Shown here piece by piece: positions 21,898 through 30,923 of a stretch of 64,000 nt of DNA; position 1 is the stretch's first letter; the number at the start of each line of letters is the position of its first letter. Origin of the DNA: Winogradskyella sp. (GTDB taxonomy: Bacteria > Bacteroidota > Bacteroidia > Flavobacteriales > Flavobacteriaceae); NCBI RefSeq assembly GCF_013213835.1, contig NZ_JABSSU010000009.1:66148-130147 (forward strand). Reading direction: 5' to 3'. Made by a program: the position numbers and the translations under genes. The notes beneath the pieces are model-generated. The model ran no database searches. It was not told the origin of the DNA and saw nothing but the letters and a program-made list of their open reading frames with translations.

Positions 21898-21961
21898 CTT
21901 TTAGGTTAAGTTTATTTTATTGATTTAGTGTTTTTTAGGGCTTTAATTTAAAATTAAAACT

Positions 21962-23290
21962 TTAATTATCATCTTCGTCTGTGGTATCATATGAGTTATC
22001 GGTTGAGGCAATAATTTTGTTTACTTTTAATCTAAAGTCCGGATACTTTTTATGTGTTGCATCTATAAATGTTTCGGCATCTGGTCCTTTAGAATATAGG
22101 TTGTTAAAGGCTCTACTTCCGTACCAACTCTCTAGATCGTCATTATTTGTAATTCCCTTTTGAAAGATATTACCTTTACAATTATTGAAAAATGTTCTTA
22201 CGAATTCTATTTTTCTTAGGTTTTCATCATTTAATTTAATTTTTGAATCAAGAATTACTGCTGGATTAAAACCAGAAATTACACTTTTATCAATTACAAA
22301 TGCCACGTCGTTACCTACATAAATTGCTTCTTGTACCAAACCAATTTCAATATCATATTGAAGATCACTAGAAAGATTTACTAATGTTAAATTTTCAGCG
22401 TCAACATAAGTTGTGTTTTTGCTCGGATCAGCTTCTTCCTTATTATCGTAAGATTCTACATGTATACATCTTGATCCGTTAGAGCTAGAAATATATGGGT
22501 CTCTCACAGCCAAAGAATTAACAATGTTACAATGAGCTCCATAATTAAATTCAAAATCATTTTCACTGTTTTTTAAAGACACCATTTTTACAAGCATAAG
22601 ATCTCCACCAAGCACACTAATGCCAGAGCCATTACAATAACTTACCATAACATCTGATATTAATGTTTCTCTACCTACACCAGCAAGTGTTAGACCATTA
22701 AAATTACCAGTAGCTTTAGTCTTTTTACCTGCAAATTCAACACGAACATATTTGAGGATACCAGAGTTACTTTCAGTGTTTTCGCCGCCATAACTAATAT
22801 TATTAAAATCAGTTGGCTTAAGACCAAAATTTAATGAAGCTTCACTACCGTAAGTATTAATCGGTGCTTCACCTAAAACAAAAACTCCTCCCCAATCACC
22901 AGGTTTTTTGACGCTTTTATTAGAAGTAAAAATGATTGGATCTGTTTGTGTGCCTTCAGCGATTATTTTTGAACCTCTACTAATTGTTAGAGAACCTTTA
23001 GATTTAAAATCTCCAAGAATTACAGTGCCAGGTTCAATGACTAATGTGGCATTGTTAGTAACGAAAACATCACCTAAGAGAAGATAAACGTTTCTTTTAT
23101 TTAATGTTGTGTTCTCGGTGATATTACCACTAAGAATTTGAGTTGGCTCACCATAATCAATTCTACTCGGTTTAAATTCTGTCCATGAGTCTAACCAATT
23201 ATCGTAACCGATAATACCTTTTTCTTGTTGCGCAAAACTATTGCTAAAAACAAATAAGAAAATAAGTAATGTTGTAATGTGATTTTTCAT
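21962..23290 (-). CDS. Secreted beta-helix-like protein of unknown function
   Basis: This 442-residue protein begins with a signal peptide (MKNHITTLLIFLFVFSNSFAQ). The central part has strand-turn patterns like right-handed beta-helix surface proteins (LVIEPGTVILGDFKSKGSLTI, GDWGGVFVLGEAPIN), a signature common in Bacteroidota exported proteins. No CHU_C or type A T9SS tail is visible; it ends in an acidic stretch (DTTDEDDN). It lies 64 bp upstream of sprC on the same strand with no visible terminator between, so it may lead the same transcript. I cannot assign an activity. Confidence 0.75.
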   Translation of the reverse strand: MKNHITTLLIFLFVFSNSFAQQEKGIIGYDNWLDSWTEFKPSRIDYGEPTQILSGNITENTTLNKRNVYLLLGDVFVTNNATLVIEPGTVILGDFKSKGSLTISRGSKIIAEGTQTDPIIFTSNKSVKKPGDWGGVFVLGEAPINTYGSEASLNFGLKPTDFNNISYGGENTESNSGILKYVRVEFAGKKTKATGNFNGLTLAGVGRETLISDVMVSYCNGSGISVLGGDLMLVKMVSLKNSENDFEFNYGAHCNIVNSLAVRDPYISSSNGSRCIHVESYDNKEEADPSKNTTYVDAENLTLVNLSSDLQYDIEIGLVQEAIYVGNDVAFVIDKSVISGFNPAVILDSKIKLNDENLRKIEFVRTFFNNCKGNIFQKGITNNDDLESWYGSRAFNNLYSKGPDAETFIDATHKKYPDFRLKVNKIIASTDNSYDTTDEDDN

Positions 23291-23337
23291 AGCGGTTTAT
23301 TTTTAAGTTCGTGTTTTTAAGGCTTTTAAAATCTTAT

Positions 23338-23345
23338 CAAATATA
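23338..23345 (-). promoter_or_regulatory. Bacteroidota -7 promoter element
   Basis: The minus strand reads TATATTTG, an exact TAnnTTTG match, 47 bases before the start codon of the beta-helix gene. It could drive that gene and possibly the whole spr block. No clear -33 TTG was found. Confidence 0.5.
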
Positions 23346-23472
23346 CTTAAAAATCCTATGAAATACAAAATAAATCGATAAAATACACTTTATTATCTTA
23401 TGTTAAGAGAAATTACTTACAAAAATATTGAAATTTCCTTTAAAGAGAATCATTTGTTGAATTTTAATAACA

Positions 23473-23498
23473 AAAACCTCGACAATTGTCGAGGTTTT
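23473..23498 (-). terminator. Intrinsic terminator (bidirectional hairpin)
   Basis: An 11-bp perfect stem (AAAACCTCGAC with GTCGAGGTTTT) encloses an AATT loop. It lies downstream of the 149-residue protein gene ending at 23532 and upstream of the spr block, separating the two transcripts. Confidence 0.8.
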
Positions 23499-23531
23499 GA
23501 TTTGGGGAATGTATTATAACACTAACAAAAC

Positions 23532-23981
23532 TTAATCTTTAAATTCGTTATAGGTATGGAGTGCTTTTAATGTTTCTTCGTAAAAAAGAATTGCAGCTAT
23601 TAAATCATTGGTATCAGAATAGGGTAGAATCTTCTTTTGAAATTCTATTGTACTTTCAAAATAATCATCTGAAGCCTCTTTATTTTCTTCAAGAGCTTTT
23701 TTATTTTCTTTGGTTTCTGGAATACCTAAAGTTTCCATAGTTACACCAGGTTTTGTGGCAAAAGCAATATTAGGTAATATGTTAACAATAACTTCAATAC
23801 GCTCTATATATAAAGTTAAGAGTTCACCTTTTTTCATAGCATCTAAATCTTCACGACTATGGTACTTAGAGATTCTTACTTTACCACTAATAATACTTGC
23901 TGAATCGTCCTTCTTTTGTGCAAAGCTTAAAGAGAACATTAGAGAGAATATTGTACTAAAAAGTATAAACTTAGTTTTCAT
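23532..23981 (-). CDS. Small exported protein of unknown function
   Basis: The reading frame could begin at 24041. I chose the internal ATG at 23981 because it opens directly into a signal peptide (MKTKFILFSTIFSLMFSLSFAQ) and because a good promoter lies inside the extra upstream part. The 149-residue product is helical and charged after the signal peptide (ENKKALEENKEASDDYFES). No family is recognised. It is monocistronic, with its own promoter and terminator. Periplasmic location is inferred from the signal peptide. Confidence 0.7.
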   Translation of the reverse strand: MKTKFILFSTIFSLMFSLSFAQKKDDSASIISGKVRISKYHSREDLDAMKKGELLTLYIERIEVIVNILPNIAFATKPGVTMETLGIPETKENKKALEENKEASDDYFESTIEFQKKILPYSDTNDLIAAILFYEETLKALHTYNEFKD

Positions 23982-24011
23982 GTTTGTAGGTTTTGATTTA
24001 GACTTACGCAA

Positions 24012-24041
24012 CAAATCTATATAAAATAATCTTAAAAACAA
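24012..24041 (-). promoter_or_regulatory. Promoter, TTG-N19-TAGATTTG
   Basis: On the minus strand the -33 TTG (24039-24041) and -7 TAGATTTG (24012-24019) are 19 bases apart, matching the Bacteroidota consensus. The -7 element lies 30 bases before the ATG at 23981 and supports that start. Confidence 0.65.
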
Positions 24042-24339
24042 TGAATTTCGAGATTTATTTTATCTATAAAGTGCAAAAAACATAGATAAAAAGCATAAAA
24101 ATCAGACTAAATACGAATTTAAACGATTAAAAACACCTAAAATATCGATACAGGAAATTGTATACTTTAAGCTTATAATTTCAATAAAATCTATCAGATT
24201 TAAATTCATCAACTATGTGTTTTATCGGTAAAATTGACATTACAAAACAGTTTGTCGTAAAAAAAGATGAGCTCATAAGATATTTATGGAACTTCCTGAT
24301 TATTAGCAGAATTTTGAGGTATCCAAATCTTTAAATCTT

Positions 24340-24927
24340 ATGAAAACGTTTATTCACACATTTATTCTTGTTTGTTTTTTAAGTTCTGCACATGTGGTAA
24401 AAGCGCAACAGTCAGACAGTCCTATTTACGATCGTTCAGAAGATTTAATCACTAACACGGATACTATTCCAGATTACAGATCAAAAGAAAACAAGTTAAA
24501 ACTCACAGGTACTGTTTATTTAAGTGATGGTGTAACACCAGCTAAAGGCGTTATTCTTTTTATAGAACAGCCAGACGAGAATGGTGATTTTGATTTAAGA
24601 CGTTCAGGTGACCAACGCTATGTATTCCATAGAAGTTGGGTAAAAACAGATGAAGATGGTAAGTATACATTTTACACCTTTGTTCCTGGTAACGATAGAC
24701 GTTACAACCAAATGCAACAAATTTTCCCAATTATAAAAGAGCCTTCAAAATCTGAAGTGCAATTAGAATCTTTACTTTTTAATGATGACCCTTTATTGAC
24801 AGAGCGTTGTCGTAAGCGTCTCGCTAAAAGAGGTGGTAAAGAACGTATTTTGAATACACGCACCGTAGATGGTATGTTAGTAGCACAAAAAGATATTGTG
24901 TTGCCAAATACAGAAGTTGCTCAATAA
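24340..24927 (+). CDS. Intradiol-dioxygenase-like secreted protein lacking iron-ligand histidines
   Basis: This 195-residue protein has a signal peptide ending VVKAQ. Its core follows intradiol ring-cleavage dioxygenases: LTGTVYLSDGVTPAKGVILFIEQPDENGDFD, then RSWVKTDEDGKYTFYTFVPG, and the family-like tail LLFNDDPLLTERCRKRLAKRGG. In active members a His-Ile-His motif, which supplies two Fe(III) ligands, follows the PG turn. Here the aligned residues are Gln127-Ile128-Phe129. It is therefore probably not a dioxygenase and may act as a binding or structural relative. It is followed by its own terminator. The fold assignment is by motif only. Confidence 0.65.
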   Translation: MKTFIHTFILVCFLSSAHVVKAQQSDSPIYDRSEDLITNTDTIPDYRSKENKLKLTGTVYLSDGVTPAKGVILFIEQPDENGDFDLRRSGDQRYVFHRSWVKTDEDGKYTFYTFVPGNDRRYNQMQQIFPIIKEPSKSEVQLESLLFNDDPLLTERCRKRLAKRGGKERILNTRTVDGMLVAQKDIVLPNTEVAQ

Positions 24928-24962
24928 TACCGCAAGATACCGCTAAGTTTTATAGTAAATGT

Positions 24963-24990
24963 AAAGCCTCAACTGAAAAGTTGAGGCTTT
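24963..24990 (+). terminator. Intrinsic terminator, copy 1 of an identical pair
   Basis: A 12-bp stem (AAAGCCTCAACT / AGTTGAGGCTTT) with a GAAA tetraloop is followed by a T run. It terminates the intradiol-like gene. The same hairpin recurs at 28841-28867. Confidence 0.88.
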
Positions 24991-25030
24991 TTTTATAACT
25001 GTAGAGTTTTTGTATAGTGCATATTCTCCA

Positions 25031-25057
25031 TTGTCAGTGGTTTAATATCTAAATTTG
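25031..25057 (+). promoter_or_regulatory. Probable promoter of the GH81 gene
   Basis: TAAATTTG at 25050-25057 is an exact -7 match, 20 bases before the ATG. A TTG lies at 25031-25033, with a 16-base spacer that is slightly short. Confidence 0.5.
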
Positions 25058-25077
25058 ATATAACTAAATAAATCAAT

Positions 25078-28000
25078 ATGTTTTCATCAAAAGCTTATTC
25101 ACTTAAAGTCCTTTTAAGTGTCTTATTACTCTTTTATATTTCTACATTTCATGCACAGATTATAAATGTAGGCAATGGTAGTTATACAACATCATTTCCT
25201 GGTGTTGATTCTGCTGGCAGAAATGGATTTCCATCTGGTTCGCCACAATTAAGTGGTAATGCTTTAAATAAACCTGTACCAACCAATGATTGGTGGTCAA
25301 GACTTGTTAAAGAAAATCATGCAGATAATTTGTTTAATTATCCCATGACAATGAGAACCAAAAACGACGGTTTAGTAGTGACCTATATTCCTTGGGGACC
25401 AATTGGTGATTCAGCGCCAATAGAAGTTGGTCTTGTAGGTCTTAATACATCTATGGCTACTGCTTCAGATTATTCAGATTGGACAGTTACTATGGATTGG
25501 AATGATGGTACACATCATTTAAATGCAACTTCTGGTATTGCTATGCCATTCATTTACTTTGAAAAAGGGAGCAGTGACATTGTTGAAATATCAATTAATT
25601 CAGGTACAGTTACGGTTACAAATGAAATGATTACGGTAGAAAACGCGTCAAACGGTGCTGATTTTGTCATTTATGCACCAACTGGTAGTACTTGGACGCA
25701 ATCTGACTCAACATATTCATCTTCACTCAATGGGAATAATTATTGGTCAATGGCAATGCTACCATTAACAACAACCAATGTGAGTATGGTAGCTCAAGAA
25801 TATAAGGACTATGCATACGTATTTCCTACTAATACCATTACAACTTGGAATTATAATGAAAGTAATTCTAAACTTAATACAACCTTTACTGTAACTACAG
25901 ATGTTAAGGAAGGCACAGAGACTAATGTTTTATTAGGACTATTACCACACCAGTGGAGTAATTTATCAATGTCATCAGCATCACCAAGTGGATATAGTTA
26001 TGAAACAGTTAGAGGCGAAGTAAAGATGCTAGATGGTAATACCTTTGAGGTAGAACATATTTTTAAAGGTATTTTACCAACGCTTCCAAATTTAGGGCAA
26101 TATAGTAACGGATATGATCCGGCTGCTTTAGATTCTAAAATTACCGCGATTCAAAATGATCAATTAGCGACTTGGACAGATTCATACAATGAAGGTCAGG
26201 TTATGAATAGACTTATTCAAACAGCCAGGATAGCAGATGAAACAGGTAATATTGCCGCTAGAGATGTTATGATTGCTACAATAAAAGAGAGACTAGAAGA
26301 TTGGTTAACGTATGAATCTGGTGAGGTCGCGTTCTTATATTATTATAATGATACATGGTCCGCAATGCTAGGATATCCAGCAGGTCATGGACAAGATAGT
26401 AATATTAACGACCATCATTTTCATTGGGGATACTTTATTCATGCCGCTGCCTTTATGGAACAATATGAACCAGGTTGGGCAGCACAATGGGGTGACATGA
26501 TAAATTTATTGGTTCGTGATGCTGCTTCAGACGATAGAAACGATACACTATTTCCATTTTTAAGAAATTTTAGCCCTTATGCTGGTCATAGTTGGGCAAA
26601 TGGTTTTGCTTCTTTCCCTCAAGGTAATGACCAAGAATCAACCTCTGAGAGCATGCAATTTGCATCTTCTTTAATCCATTGGGGAGCAGTAACAGACAAT
26701 GATGCGATAAGAGATTTAGGAATTTTTATTTATACAACAGAACAATCTGCTGTAGAAGAGTATTGGTTTGATATGTATCAAAGAAATTTTTCTGCATCAC
26801 ATCCTTATGAATTTGTTTCAAGAGTTTGGGGTAACTCATACGATAATCAAACTTTCTGGACAGGCGATATTGCCGCAGCTTATGGTATAGAACTATATCC
26901 TATTCATGGTGGTTCATTATATCTAGGGCATAATCAGACTTACCTTCAAATGCTTTGGTCTGAAATTTCAGCAGATACAGGTATATTGAGCAATCAAGAA
27001 AATCCTAATTTATGGCACGATACTTATTGGAAATATTTAGCACTTACAGATGCTCAAAGTGCAATAAACCTATATGATTCTTACCCTAACAGAACTTTAA
27101 AGTTTGGTATTTCAGACGCGCACACCTATCATTGGTTGCATAATATGAATGCTTTAGGTGTACCTGATGCTTCAATAACTGCTAATGACCCTTTGGCAAC
27201 CGCATTTAACGATAATGGTTTTATAACATATGTGGCTCAAAATTATTCAGATTCAGATACGGTTGTTACATTTTCAGATGGTTATATGCTAAATGTGCCA
27301 GCTAACACTCTAGCAACAAGTAGAGATATTGATGTAACGGCTGAATTGTCTGCAAATCCAGAAGTACCTGTAGAAAATGATAATGTTTTACTTTCTGTGG
27401 CAACAACAGGTACCGGAATTGATAAAGTAGAATTTTATTTTGATGGTAACCTGCTAAGTGAAGATACTGCCGCGCCTTACCAATCCACAATACCAAATAT
27501 TAGTTTAGGTATACATACTGCGTATGCTAAAGTTTACAAAGGCTCATCTCACATTGTAACTAACTTTATTTCAATGACAATTGGCGACCAGTTACCTTAT
27601 TTAGGCACACCACATCAAATACCTGGTGTTATTGAAGCTGGTCATTATGACTATTTCGAAGCTGGTAATGGTCAGAACATTTCATATTTTGATACAACAA
27701 TGGATAATCAAGGTGGTTTTAGACCAAGCGAATATGTTGATGCTTTGTCTGATGCTATAGAAGGTGAAACTGTTGGTTGGATCGCTTCTGGTGAATGGTT
27801 AGAATATACAGTGGATGTACAGACCACTGGATGTTATAACTTAGATATAAGATATGCATCAGGAAACAATAATGGAGGTGGACCTATTTATTTAGAAATA
27901 GATGGTGTTAAGGTCAGCTTAGATGTTATATTTTCATCAACAGGAAATTGGAATTCTTGGAATACAAAATCTACGAGTAATGTAGATTTAACAGCTGGCA

Positions 28001-28818
28001 CTCATATTTTAAGATTAGTAGCAACTGATGGTGAAATTAATTTGGGTAGAATGACCTTTAGTTATAATGCATTAGAATGCACTGATCCTGGTTCTAATAC
28101 AGGGTTACCTTTTGATTTTGAAACAACGCCTGTAACTGCAGATTTTAATGATTTTGATGGTGGAACAGGAACTGTAGAAGCAGTTAGTGGCCTGCAAAGC
28201 ACTGGAAACAACAGTAATAACTTAGCAAAGATTGTTAGAGATGGTGGACAGGTTTGGTCCGGATCGTATATTAATTTAAACGATGCTTTAAATTTCACTA
28301 CAAATCGTTACATCACAATGCGAGTTTGGACAGAAGCACCAATTGGGACACCAGTTCAGATAAAACTAGAACAGCAAGGTGGCGGAGCTGCTTTTGAATT
28401 GATAAGCAATACTACTGTTTCTGGGCAGTGGGAAACATTAACTTGGGATTTTGGGTCTTTAGGTTTAAGTCCTTATGACAAACTCGTGTTTATGTTTGAT
28501 ATTGGAAATTTAGGTGATGGTACTTCTCAATCGACATTCTATTTTGACGATGTCCAACAAGTGTCAAGTTTATCAACACCTGAGATAGATTTTAGTGACT
28601 TAAGTATATATCCTAATCCGGTTAATGAAATATTATACATCAAATCAAACACAATACATATAGATAAAGTGGAGCTTTATTCTATTTTGGGAGAGAAACT
28701 AATTGACTCGAAAGATAGAGTGGATTACCTTGACATGAATCAATTAAATAATGGTGTGTATTTTATTAAAGTTTATTCTGGTATGAATTATATTACCAAG
28801 AAAATTATAAAGAAATAG
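25078..28818 (+). CDS. Secreted GH81 endo-1,3-beta-glucanase with CBM and T9SS tail
   Basis: This 1,246-residue protein has a signal peptide (ends STFHAQ) and a glycoside hydrolase family 81 catalytic region of about 50-740. GH81 hallmarks are visible: D445 in NDHHFHWGYF, GHSWANG at 503-509, and E520/E524 in QGNDQESTSES. Next come an Ig-like module (about 755-840), a CBM6-like module (about 845-1000; EYVDALSDAIEG, GEWLEYTVDV), a second beta-sandwich carbohydrate-binding-like domain (about 1015-1165), and a T9SS type A tail (LSIYPNPVNEILYI ... KKIIKK). GH81 enzymes cut beta-1,3-glucans such as laminarin or callose. The neighbouring genes do not form a PUL; no SusC/SusD is nearby. Confidence 0.9.
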   Translation: MFSSKAYSLKVLLSVLLLFYISTFHAQIINVGNGSYTTSFPGVDSAGRNGFPSGSPQLSGNALNKPVPTNDWWSRLVKENHADNLFNYPMTMRTKNDGLVVTYIPWGPIGDSAPIEVGLVGLNTSMATASDYSDWTVTMDWNDGTHHLNATSGIAMPFIYFEKGSSDIVEISINSGTVTVTNEMITVENASNGADFVIYAPTGSTWTQSDSTYSSSLNGNNYWSMAMLPLTTTNVSMVAQEYKDYAYVFPTNTITTWNYNESNSKLNTTFTVTTDVKEGTETNVLLGLLPHQWSNLSMSSASPSGYSYETVRGEVKMLDGNTFEVEHIFKGILPTLPNLGQYSNGYDPAALDSKITAIQNDQLATWTDSYNEGQVMNRLIQTARIADETGNIAARDVMIATIKERLEDWLTYESGEVAFLYYYNDTWSAMLGYPAGHGQDSNINDHHFHWGYFIHAAAFMEQYEPGWAAQWGDMINLLVRDAASDDRNDTLFPFLRNFSPYAGHSWANGFASFPQGNDQESTSESMQFASSLIHWGAVTDNDAIRDLGIFIYTTEQSAVEEYWFDMYQRNFSASHPYEFVSRVWGNSYDNQTFWTGDIAAAYGIELYPIHGGSLYLGHNQTYLQMLWSEISADTGILSNQENPNLWHDTYWKYLALTDAQSAINLYDSYPNRTLKFGISDAHTYHWLHNMNALGVPDASITANDPLATAFNDNGFITYVAQNYSDSDTVVTFSDGYMLNVPANTLATSRDIDVTAELSANPEVPVENDNVLLSVATTGTGIDKVEFYFDGNLLSEDTAAPYQSTIPNISLGIHTAYAKVYKGSSHIVTNFISMTIGDQLPYLGTPHQIPGVIEAGHYDYFEAGNGQNISYFDTTMDNQGGFRPSEYVDALSDAIEGETVGWIASGEWLEYTVDVQTTGCYNLDIRYASGNNNGGGPIYLEIDGVKVSLDVIFSSTGNWNSWNTKSTSNVDLTAGTHILRLVATDGEINLGRMTFSYNALECTDPGSNTGLPFDFETTPVTADFNDFDGGTGTVEAVSGLQSTGNNSNNLAKIVRDGGQVWSGSYINLNDALNFTTNRYITMRVWTEAPIGTPVQIKLEQQGGGAAFELISNTTVSGQWETLTWDFGSLGLSPYDKLVFMFDIGNLGDGTSQSTFYFDDVQQVSSLSTPEIDFSDLSIYPNPVNEILYIKSNTIHIDKVELYSILGEKLIDSKDRVDYLDMNQLNNGVYFIKVYSGMNYITKKIIKK

Positions 28819-28840
28819 AAATTAAATTTTAATTGTAATT

Positions 28841-28867
28841 AAGCCTCAACTGAAAAGTTGAGGCTTT
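28841..28867 (+). terminator. Intrinsic terminator, copy 2 of an identical pair
   Basis: An 11-bp stem (AAGCCTCAACT / AGTTGAGGCTT) with a GAAA loop and T run lies 22 bp after the GH81 stop. It is identical to the hairpin at 24963-24990. Confidence 0.88.
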
Positions 28868-28890
28868 TTTATTAGATAAGAACCTTTAAA

Positions 28891-28932
28891 CTGTAAAATC
28901 TATACATCATTCTGTAAAATGTATACATTCTC
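28891..28932 (+). promoter_or_regulatory. Two 21-bp-spaced direct repeats, probable AraC-type operator
   Basis: CTGTAAAATCTATACAT begins at 28891 and CTGTAAAATGTATACAT at 28912, exactly 21 bp apart (two helical turns). The second repeat reaches the -33 region of the promoter at 28948, the usual place for a class II activator site. The AraC-family regulator is encoded as the third gene downstream. Confidence 0.7.
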
Positions 28933-28947
28933 ATCGTAGCCTCATCA

Positions 28948-28955
28948 TAACTTTG
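28948..28955 (+). promoter_or_regulatory. -7 promoter element TAACTTTG
   Basis: This exact TAnnTTTG match lies 22 bases before the SDR start codon. No TTG -33 box is present at the right distance, which fits a promoter that depends on an activator bound to the adjacent repeats. Confidence 0.65.
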
Positions 28956-28977
28956 TGCCATCAAAAACAATAAGATA

Positions 28978-29757
28978 ATGAAAAACGTTGCATTAATTAC
29001 AGGAGCTTCAAGTGGAATAGGAAAGGAACTAGCAAACATTCACGCAGAAAAAGAAGGAGATTTAATTATCGTTGCTAGACGACAAGATAAGTTGAATGCA
29101 CTTAAATCTGAATTAGAACAAAAGCATAGTATTAAAGTAATGGCAATTGTCAAAGACTTAAGTGTTCCAAATGCTTCTAAAGAATTATTCGAAAAAGTTA
29201 AAAGCGCTAACATTCAAGTTAATTATTTAATTAACAATGCAGGATTTGGATTAAGAGGGAAATTTCACGAATTGTCTTGGCAACGTCAAATGCAAATGAT
29301 AAACCTTAATATGGTTGCACTAACAGAATTAACTTATTTATTTCTTCCTGAAATGGTAAAACGAAATAGTGGAAAGATTTTAAATACATCATCAACTGCA
29401 AGTTTTTTACCAGGACCATTGCAAGCGGTTTACTTTGCATCTAAAGCGTATGTCACATTTTTAGGAAATGCTATTGCTGAAGAATTACACGATACAAATA
29501 TTACTGTAACCACATTAATGCCTGGAGCTACTGAAACTGAATTCGCTTCAACTTCAGGAATGGATAAAACAGAACTATTTAAGAAAACCGTTAGTGCCCG
29601 TTCGGTTGCTGAAGATGGTTATAACGGAATGCTAAAAGGAAAACTAGATGTGGTTTCAGGACTAACATTTTCTCAAAGTATGATGATGAAAATGATTCCG
29701 TTTACACCTAAAAAAATGATACTTCAGCAAGTTCGTAAAGGACAAGAAGTAGAATAA
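28978..29757 (+). CDS. Short-chain dehydrogenase/reductase (SDR)
   Basis: This 259-residue cytoplasmic NAD(P)-dependent oxidoreductase has a classical SDR cofactor motif TGASSGIG at 8-15, the NNAG motif in YLINNAGFG, the SST serine region and the catalytic Y152-x3-K156 pair (YFASK). An Arg pair after strand 2 (VARRQDK) suggests NADP(H) preference. The substrate is unknown. It opens a three-gene unit: the MBL-fold gene starts three bases after its stop, and the AraC regulator follows. Confidence 0.88.
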   Translation: MKNVALITGASSGIGKELANIHAEKEGDLIIVARRQDKLNALKSELEQKHSIKVMAIVKDLSVPNASKELFEKVKSANIQVNYLINNAGFGLRGKFHELSWQRQMQMINLNMVALTELTYLFLPEMVKRNSGKILNTSSTASFLPGPLQAVYFASKAYVTFLGNAIAEELHDTNITVTTLMPGATETEFASTSGMDKTELFKKTVSARSVAEDGYNGMLKGKLDVVSGLTFSQSMMMKMIPFTPKKMILQQVRKGQEVE

Positions 29758-29760
29758 GAG

Positions 29761-30891
29761 ATGATTAAAAAAATATTTAAGATTATAAAGCGTATGTTAC
29801 TATTTATCGTAGGTCTTATTGTAGTATTAACTATCGGAACTGCAATATTTATGAATACAAGTCCTCAGTTTGGTGGTTCACCTTCAGAAGAAAGTTTAGT
29901 GAAAATTAATAGTTCACCTAATTATAAAGACAATGCATTCAAAAACTTAGAACACACTGTGCAAAACACAGGCATTAAATGGAGTAGTATTCCTGAGTTT
30001 TTCACTTCAGGAAATGGTAAAGTGCCAACAAAAGCATTACCTCAAAAGGATTTATCTTCAGAAGATTTTCAACAGGAAATAAAAGAACCAAGATTAACGT
30101 GGTTTGGGCATTCTGCAATGTTATTAGAGTTAGAAGACACCAACATATTCATAGACCCAATGTTAGGAAATGTGCCTTCACCAGTATCTTGGATGGGTTC
30201 AGGAAGATTCAACAGAGAGTTACCAATTAAAATTGAAGATTTACCAGAAATTGATATTGTATTAATCTCTCACGACCATTACGACCATTTAGACTATGAA
30301 TCAATAACAAAATTGAAATCTAAAGTAAAACAGTTTTATGTTCCGTTAGGAATTAAAGCACACTTAACAGCTTGGGGAGTTGAAGAAAAACGTGTAAAAG
30401 AGTTTGATTGGTGGGAAAACATAAGTTTTAACAATATTGAATTTACTGCAACACCAGCGCGACATTTCTCTGGACGAGGATTTAAAGGCAATAAAACCCT
30501 TTGGTGTTCTTGGGTTATTAAGTCTGAAATCTCAAACATTTTCTTTAGTGGAGATAGTGGTTATGGTTCGCACTTTAAAGAAATAGGAGAGCGCTTCGGT
30601 CCTTTTGATTTTGCGATGATGGAATGCGGACAATACAATGAGCAATGGTCTCAAATACATATGATGCCAGAAGAAACCGTTCAAGCAACTATAGATGTTG
30701 AAGCAAACAAAATGATGCCTATACATTGGGGAGCTTTTAAGTTGGCATTACACACTTGGGATGACCCAGTAAAAAGGGCTTCAAAAAAAGCAATAGAACA
30801 TAACATTACTATGGTAACACCAAAAATTGGAGAAGCCATGATGTTAAATGAAGAGAATAATACCACAAAATGGTGGGTTAAAGTAGAGTAA
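29761..30891 (+). CDS. MBL-fold metallohydrolase, membrane-anchored (NAPE-PLD/UlaG-like)
   Basis: This 376-residue protein has an N-terminal membrane segment (about 11-31, MLLFIVGLIVVLTIGTAIFM). A metallo-beta-lactamase domain follows: TWFGHSAMLLELEDTNIFIDPML, then the metal-binding H171-D-H173-Y-D175-H176, SGDSGYG, and PIHWGAF near the end. The architecture matches the lactonase-like/NAPE-PLD-like group (HFSGRG motif), but the substrate cannot be told. It is coupled to the SDR gene (three-base gap) and lies 32 bp ahead of the AraC gene, suggesting the three act on or respond to the same compound. Confidence 0.87.
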   Translation: MIKKIFKIIKRMLLFIVGLIVVLTIGTAIFMNTSPQFGGSPSEESLVKINSSPNYKDNAFKNLEHTVQNTGIKWSSIPEFFTSGNGKVPTKALPQKDLSSEDFQQEIKEPRLTWFGHSAMLLELEDTNIFIDPMLGNVPSPVSWMGSGRFNRELPIKIEDLPEIDIVLISHDHYDHLDYESITKLKSKVKQFYVPLGIKAHLTAWGVEEKRVKEFDWWENISFNNIEFTATPARHFSGRGFKGNKTLWCSWVIKSEISNIFFSGDSGYGSHFKEIGERFGPFDFAMMECGQYNEQWSQIHMMPEETVQATIDVEANKMMPIHWGAFKLALHTWDDPVKRASKKAIEHNITMVTPKIGEAMMLNEENNTTKWWVKVE

Positions 30892-30923
30892 ATACGTTTT
30901 TAAATGTTTAATACTTTTGTATT

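Noticed and set aside
25078..28818. Polysaccharide utilisation locus around the GH81 enzyme
   Set aside because: No SusC/SusD pair, other glycosidase or sugar transporter is nearby.
30912..30919. TACTTTTG as an independent araC promoter
   Set aside because: It lies five bases before the ATG, so transcription would begin at or in the start codon. It may be chance in AT-rich DNA.
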